DNA of 54,204 nucleotides from an uncultured Clostridia bacterium. GTDB taxonomy: Bacteria; Bacillota; Clostridia; Christensenellales; DTU072. The position numbers were made by a program, and so were the translations under genes. The stretch is taken from positions 1 through 54,204 of the forward strand of contig CALVNM010000005.1 in assembly GCA_944349735.1 (NCBI GenBank), read 5' to 3'. Under the pieces are notes generated by a model. That model was not told the origin of the DNA and searched no databases. It was given only the letters and a program-made list of their open reading frames with translations. This document shows positions 50,206 through 54,204 of the stretch, piece after piece. The first letter of the stretch is position 1, and every line of letters begins with the position of its first letter.

Positions 50206-51684
50206 ATGAGAACTGTGAGAAAATCGGCATTGATATTGGTTTCGGTTGCGGCGTTGTTCGCGCTTGCGATATGTGCGGCGTGTTTCGCCGTTGTCTCCGG
50301 TACGGACGCTGGCGTAGCGTATGCGGATGCCGCATATACTTTCGAGGCCGATTACAGTAAGCTCGATACGCCTTATAACGCTGACGCACAGCCTTTTCCC
50401 GTCACGGTCAAAGAGAACGGCGTTGTCCTTTCCTCTGACCGATATACCGTAACTTACACGTGCTCCGCGCTCGAGGACTACGCTTCCGGAAGCGTGGCGG
50501 CTCCCGTAGAAGCCGCGACCTACGACGTGCGAGTGTCTGTCGACGGAGCCGAGGGTGAAGGAACGTATGCCGATTACGAATATACGATCTCGCCTAAAGC
50601 GCTCGAACTCGAAGTCAGCGGTTCCAATTCCTATGCGTATAACGGAGCGAGTTTCAGCCGCAACGTTTCGCCGCTCGGCATATGTATCGGCGACGAACAG
50701 TCGGTCAACGTCATAGTTACCTATACCGGAAGCCGCCACGATCTCGCACCCGGAGTGCGCCCCGTGGAAGCCGATACCTATACAATGAGCTTCGCCGTCG
50801 ATAACCCGAATTACAAAGTCGGCGCCGTGAGCGATACTCTGGGCGGCTCTCCGTATCTGACCATTACCAAACGCACGCTCGTGGCTAAAGCCGACGACGT
50901 GTCCGTGACCGAGGGCAGGACTCCCGTGCTTACCGTCACGGTGAGCGGATTCGTCAACAACGAGGATGCGTCCGTTATAGAAGAAATGCCCGTAGTCAAC
51001 ACGAACGCCACCGAAGTCGGGATGCATTCGCTTACTCCTGTCGGAGGAAAAGCGGCTAATTACGAATTCACTTACGAGCGCGGTACGCTTACGATAAATT
51101 CGCGTACTGCCTTTGGAACGATCGATTCTTCTGCGGTTACCATCGATTTTTCGGGTGTTTTCGCGCCGAACACCGCATATACCGGAACGATAGTGGATCC
51201 CAAGGGAGAAGAGGGTAAAGAGATAGACGATACCGTATCCAAATATCGTATGACGAATTTCACCGCTACCGCCGAGTATATCTTCAAGATAAGCGCGACT
51301 GAAGGCGGCATGCGCCAGGATTCCCTTCCCGAGGGCGAGGAAGGCAGGATAGAACACGCCACGCTCACTTTCAACAATCTCAATCTCGATTCGTCGAAAA
51401 CTTACTATATAGTCTTCATGGACGCGCAGGGCGGCGTTACGAAAATCACAAACTACGAGTATGCGAACGGCACCCTTAAGTTCAGCGCATACGCAGCGGA
51501 AGGCACGATTATCGTTTACCGCGACTCGCAGACGTTGGTTGTGTGGCTTATAGTGCTTGGCGCGGTGGTATTGTTCTTCGTACTTCTCCTGATCGCTTCC
51601 AAGGTCAGCTATTATAACGATAAAAAAGATATTGAAGCAGCCAAACGACGCCGCAATCAAGGTAAAGACGGTTACCGCTGGTAA
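50206..51684 (+). CDS. Secreted, membrane-anchored protein with MBG-type Ig-like domains
   Basis: A 492-residue surface protein. Residues 1-38 are a signal peptide (MRTVRKSALILVSV then a long hydrophobic core ending near the AYADA site). Residues about 40-300 hold two or three beta-sandwich repeats; the one at about 220-300 (ITKRTLVAKADDVSVTEG to YERGTLTI) fits the MBG family of bacterial Ig-like modules. A further beta-rich domain covers about 310-440. A membrane helix near 448-468 and a basic cytosolic tail follow. Such proteins are adhesins or cell-wall structural proteins. The start at 50206 is preferred over ATG 50188 or 50200 for signal-peptide shape. No sortase motif. Confidence 0.85.
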   Translation: MRTVRKSALILVSVAALFALAICAACFAVVSGTDAGVAYADAAYTFEADYSKLDTPYNADAQPFPVTVKENGVVLSSDRYTVTYTCSALEDYASGSVAAPVEAATYDVRVSVDGAEGEGTYADYEYTISPKALELEVSGSNSYAYNGASFSRNVSPLGICIGDEQSVNVIVTYTGSRHDLAPGVRPVEADTYTMSFAVDNPNYKVGAVSDTLGGSPYLTITKRTLVAKADDVSVTEGRTPVLTVTVSGFVNNEDASVIEEMPVVNTNATEVGMHSLTPVGGKAANYEFTYERGTLTINSRTAFGTIDSSAVTIDFSGVFAPNTAYTGTIVDPKGEEGKEIDDTVSKYRMTNFTATAEYIFKISATEGGMRQDSLPEGEEGRIEHATLTFNNLNLDSSKTYYIVFMDAQGGVTKITNYEYANGTLKFSAYAAEGTIIVYRDSQTLVVWLIVLGAVVLFFVLLLIASKVSYYNDKKDIEAAKRRRNQGKDGYRW

Positions 51685-51754
51685 CGATATTCGTGCGATA
51701 AAGCGCCGCTTCCTTTAATATTATTAAAAATATTAAAATACACGTCGAAAATAT

Positions 51755-51784
51755 TTGCAAAACCAGCTTTCGATATGCTATCAT
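51755..51784 (+). promoter_or_regulatory. Promoter of rpsB-tsf
   Basis: TTGCAA (51755-51760), 18-bp spacer, TATCAT (51779-51784) with extended -10 TGC. The start is near 51791. Confidence 0.65.
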
Positions 51785-51790
51785 ACCATA

Positions 51791-51887
51791 GGCCATAACG
51801 CACCCGTTCGGAGTGTCGCGCAGTTGCCGTAAGGTCGCGCGTCGCGTAGAAGGACGGGGAGGAATAAAAACACAGGAGGATTTACAA
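51791..51887 (+). promoter_or_regulatory. Structured 5' leader of rpsB
   Basis: A leader of about 97 bases runs from the predicted start to the ATG. It is GC-rich in the middle, with complementary pieces TCGCGC (51817-51822 region) and GCGCGA near 51835, and ends in CAGGAGG. Leaders of rpsB in other bacteria bind S2 for autoregulation; that role here is inferred. Confidence 0.4.
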
Positions 51888-52658
51888 ATGGCAGTTGTCA
51901 CAATGAAACAGCTTCTCGAAGCGGGCGTCCACTTCGGACACCAGACCAAGAAATGGAATCCCAAAATGGCGAAATATATCTATGACGCCAGAAACGAGAT
52001 CCATATCATCGATCTTCAGCTCACCGTCGACCTCATCGAAGAGGCGTACAAGTTCATCCATAAGACGGTATCCGAAGGCAAGAGCGTTCTTTTCGTAGGC
52101 AAGAAGAAACAGGCTCAGGACGCTATACAGTCCGAAGCCGAGCGCTGCGGAATGTTCTATATGAACCAGAGATGGTTAGGCGGCACGCTCACCAATTTCC
52201 AGACCATACGTACCCGTATCGACAAACTCAATAAACTCAATCAGATGGAAGCTATCGGCGAATTCGAGCTTCTTCCCAAGAAAGAAGTCATCAAACTCAA
52301 AGCCGAACGCGACACTCTTGAGAAGAACCTCGGCGGTATCAAGAACATGCGTACTCTTCCCGGCGCGCTTTTCGTAGTCGACCTCAAGATCGAGCATATC
52401 GCGGTAAAAGAAGCCCGTGCGCTCGGTATCCCGATCGTAGGTCTCGTAGACACCAACTGCGATCCCGAGCTCGTAGATTACGTTATACCCGGTAACGACG
52501 ACGCCATTCGTGCCGTCAAGCTTATCGCCAGCATCATCGCTGACGCGGTTATAGCCGCCAAAGAAGGCACCGAATACGTAAGCGATAAAGACGCAGAACC
52601 CGTAGAAGCGGCAGAAGCAGCCGAGACCGAGACCGCCGAAGAAGGCGCGAACGCATAA
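51888..52658 (+). CDS. rpsB: 30S ribosomal protein S2 (uS2)
   Basis: A 256-residue small-subunit protein. Standard landmarks: [22 protein letters not shown] at the start, [25 protein letters not shown] and [26 protein letters not shown]. The C-terminal tail after residue 225 is Ala/Glu-rich. CAGGAGG precedes the ATG at 51888; an in-frame upstream ATG (51813) lies in the leader and is rejected. tsf follows, the universal pairing. Confidence 0.98.
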   Translation: MAVVTMKQLLEAGVHFGHQTKKWNPKMAKYIYDARNEIHIIDLQLTVDLIEEAYKFIHKTVSEGKSVLFVGKKKQAQDAIQSEAERCGMFYMNQRWLGGTLTNFQTIRTRIDKLNKLNQMEAIGEFELLPKKEVIKLKAERDTLEKNLGGIKNMRTLPGALFVVDLKIEHIAVKEARALGIPIVGLVDTNCDPELVDYVIPGNDDAIRAVKLIASIIADAVIAAKEGTEYVSDKDAEPVEAAEAAETETAEEGANA

Positions 52659-52686
52659 TTAAAGAAGCAAGCGAGGTAAATAATAT

Positions 52687-53358
52687 ATGGCATTCACAGC
52701 GAAAGACGTACAGGAATTGAGACAGCGCACCGGCGCAGGCATGATGGATTGCAAAAAGGCTCTTGAAGCAACCGACGGCAATCCCGATAAAGCAGCCGAA
52801 TGGCTCCGCGAGAAAGGCATCGCAACCGCTGCGAAAAAAGCGGGAAGGATCGCGTCTCAGGGCGTAGTCGACTCTTATATCCACATGGGCGGTAAAGTCG
52901 GCGTTCTCGTCGAAGTCAACTGCGAGACCGACTTCGTTGCAAAAGGCGAAGGTTTCCTTTCCTTCGTGCACGAAGTAGCGCTTCAGATCGCCGCGGCGAA
53001 ACCTACTTACGTAAGCAAAGAGGAAGTTCCCGCCGAAATTATCGCTCACGAGAGAGAGATCGCGCTTGCGCAGATCAACAACGATCCCAAAATGGCGGCG
53101 AAACCCGATGCCGTAAAAGAGAAGATCATCGACGGCAAGATCGAGACTTACTATAAAGAAAACGTGCTTCTCGAGCAGGCTTATGTCAGAGAGCCTTCGA
53201 TGCAGATCAAACAGCTGGTTATCGAAGCTACCGCGAAATGCGGCGAAAAAGTTTCCATCCGCCGTTTCACCCGTTACGAGATGGGCGAAGGACTGGAGAA
53301 GAAAGTCGATAATTTCGCAGAAGAGATCAATGCGGCAGTCGCAAACATGAAAAAATAA
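52687..53358 (+). CDS. tsf: Elongation factor Ts
   Basis: A 223-residue guanine-nucleotide exchange factor for EF-Tu. The N-terminal UBA-like domain has LRQRTGAGMMDCKKALEA, and the EF-Tu contact VEVNCETDFVAKGEGF is intact. The protein is of the short type, with one full core repeat and a reduced second, as in many Firmicutes and in Thermus. CGAGGTAAATAATAT precedes the ATG. A strong terminator follows, so pyrH is a separate unit or depends on read-through. Confidence 0.97.
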   Translation: MAFTAKDVQELRQRTGAGMMDCKKALEATDGNPDKAAEWLREKGIATAAKKAGRIASQGVVDSYIHMGGKVGVLVEVNCETDFVAKGEGFLSFVHEVALQIAAAKPTYVSKEEVPAEIIAHEREIALAQINNDPKMAAKPDAVKEKIIDGKIETYYKENVLLEQAYVREPSMQIKQLVIEATAKCGEKVSIRRFTRYEMGEGLEKKVDNFAEEINAAVANMKK

Positions 53359-53366
53359 TTGAAAAG

Positions 53367-53394
53367 CGAGATACTTCGGTATCTCGTTTTTTTT
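53367..53394 (+). terminator. Intrinsic terminator after tsf
   Basis: CGAGATAC (53367-53374), loop TTCG, GTATCTCG (53379-53386), then eight T residues. A textbook terminator with a stable UUCG tetraloop. Confidence 0.95.
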
Positions 53395-53431
53395 GAGCGG
53401 TTATCCGCCAAATAACATACGGAGGCGCAGA

Positions 53432-54136
53432 ATGGAAACGAAATACAAGAGAATATTACTCAAAATTTCGGGCGAAGCCCTCGCCGGCGAAAGCGGATTC
53501 GGACTTGACGAGAACGTGATTGCGAGCATTGTCAAACAGATAAGTGCGGTACACGAGCTGAATATAGATATAGGCATAGTGATAGGCGCAGGCAATTTCT
53601 GGCGCGGCAGACAGGGCGGTCAGATGGACAGATCGACTGCCGATTATATGGGTATGCTCGCTACCGTTCTGAATTGCATGGCGCTACAGGACGCGCTCGA
53701 GCGCGCTGGCGTAGTTACGCGCGTCATGACCGCTATAAATATCGCACAAGTCGCGGAACCGTACATTATCCGCAGAGCGCTGAGGCACCTCGAGAAAGGC
53801 AGAGTCGTGATATTCGGAGGCGGCACCGGCAATCCTTACTTCACCACCGATACTACCGCCGCGTTAAGGGCAGCCGAGATCAAAGCCGACGCTCTTCTTC
53901 TCGCCAAGAACGTGGACGGCATATACGATTCCGACCCGAGGAAGAACCCGGATGCCAAGAAATTTGACGAGATACCCGCGCTCGAGTTCATAGCGCGCGG
54001 ATTGACCGCCATGGACACGACGGCAGTGAGTCTATGTATGGATAACCATATTCCCGTCATCGCTTTCGGTCTGAACGAGCGCGACAGCATTCTCAGAGTC
54101 GTGAAGGGCGAGAAACTCGGCACGGTGATAAGCTGA
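53432..54136 (+). CDS. pyrH: UMP kinase
   Basis: A 234-residue hexameric UMP kinase of the amino-acid-kinase fold. Motifs: KISGEALAG near residue 12, [10 protein letters not shown] near residue 51, [15 protein letters not shown], and [16 protein letters not shown] near residue 130; the UTP/GTP-linked regulatory region follows. ACGGAGGCGCAG precedes ATG 53432. It converts UMP to UDP for RNA and UDP-sugar supply. It ends about 50 bases before a hairpin at the right edge. Confidence 0.97.
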   Translation: METKYKRILLKISGEALAGESGFGLDENVIASIVKQISAVHELNIDIGIVIGAGNFWRGRQGGQMDRSTADYMGMLATVLNCMALQDALERAGVVTRVMTAINIAQVAEPYIIRRALRHLEKGRVVIFGGGTGNPYFTTDTTAALRAAEIKADALLLAKNVDGIYDSDPRKNPDAKKFDEIPALEFIARGLTAMDTTAVSLCMDNHIPVIAFGLNERDSILRVVKGEKLGTVIS

Positions 54137-54182
54137 GCCTAAGACAGAATTACGGAATACGACGCGTTTCTAAACGTGCGAT

Positions 54183-54204
54183 GCGGCGGGCATAGCCCGC
54201 CGCT
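54183..54204 (+). terminator. Probable terminator hairpin at the window edge
   Basis: GCGGCGGGC (54183-54191) pairs perfectly with GCCCGCCGC (54195-54203) around an ATA loop. Only one T is visible before the window ends, so the T-run cannot be seen. Confidence 0.6.

Noticed and set aside
50191..51660. Long open frame of 489 codons on the minus strand opposite the MBG-domain gene
   Set aside because: It mirrors the codon pattern of the plus-strand gene, has no ribosome binding site, and its protein is low in hydrophobic structure; the plus-strand product has a signal peptide and recognisable domains.
51813..51887. N-terminal extension of S2 from an upstream in-frame ATG
   Set aside because: The canonical S2 N-terminus begins at 51888 behind CAGGAGG, and the upstream codons fall in the structured leader.
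1..54204. CRISPR arrays, insertion sequences, prophage genes and integrase/attachment sites
   Set aside because: No spaced direct repeats, transposase, integrase or phage structural motif was found; gene order is that of a conserved chromosome core.

Overview
The window reads as a chromosomal core segment of an endospore-forming, anaerobic, Gram-positive bacterium of the Clostridia (Bacillota). The grounds are a spoIIGA-sigE-sigG block plus a separate uninterrupted sigK, the gene order tig-clpP-clpX-lon-engB, a mraZ-headed division and cell-wall cluster, rubrerythrin, DUF3343, DUF1292 behind ruvX, and RqcH. There is no 16S gene, and I see no IS element, prophage, CRISPR array or plasmid function. 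No stretch longer than 300 bases lacks a gene. The genus cannot be named from this sequence alone.

Layout. 1-700 (minus): start of a tRNA-Gly(CCC) gene and two small unrecognised proteins. 860-5270: a large STAND/TPR regulator with a C-terminal winged helix, then an rRNA-type methyltransferase and a pseudouridine synthase. 5383-6764: divergent cysteine desulfurase-like gene and DUF3343 gene. 6811-13928: endonuclease III, Obg, a membrane protein, a NadD-YqeK fusion, RsfS, a RibU-like ECF component, TsaE, TsaB, RimI and a hydrolase. 13945-18242: membrane-anchored MurF, Ddl and convergent rqcH. 18428-25386: trigger factor, ClpP, ClpX, Lon, EngB and a phosphoesterase. 25627-38645: mraZ-rsmH-(ftsL slot)-ftsI-murE-mraY-murD-ftsW-murA-ftsQ-ftsA-ftsZ, with no murG, murC or murB. 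38734-43595: sporulation sigma factors, ylmC-like gene, nrdR, a second RluA enzyme and convergent sigK. 43782-44094 (minus): RNase P RNA. 44194-51684: rarA, rubrerythrin, an ABC exporter, ruvX, DUF1292, a cyclophilin lipoprotein and an MBG-domain surface protein. 51888-54136: rpsB, tsf and pyrH.

How the genes work together. MurA, Ddl, MurF, MurE, MurD, MraY, FtsI and FtsW supply and polymerise peptidoglycan precursors, and FtsA/FtsZ/FtsQ organise the septum. The sporulation sigma factors sit directly downstream of ftsZ. Trigger factor, ClpXP, Lon, RqcH, RsfS, EngB, Obg and RNase P serve protein and ribosome quality control.

The most distinctive signal is regulatory. Several promoter-proximal genes (nth, nadD-yqeK, rqcH, rarA, and a micro-ORF in front of nrdR) have a consensus-like -10 box 5-8 bases before the initiator codon and no ribosome binding site, which predicts leaderless mRNAs. 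The rnpB promoter has the same geometry relative to the RNA 5' end and so supports the start-site prediction. Other items to check are a perfect-stem dyad spanning the lon promoter, MraZ-type repeats and a LexA-type box before mraZ, a possible non-AUG start for the division PBP, and two possible starts (lipoprotein or cytosolic) for the cyclophilin. I did not find a clearly new multi-gene system; most of the window is conserved housekeeping DNA.
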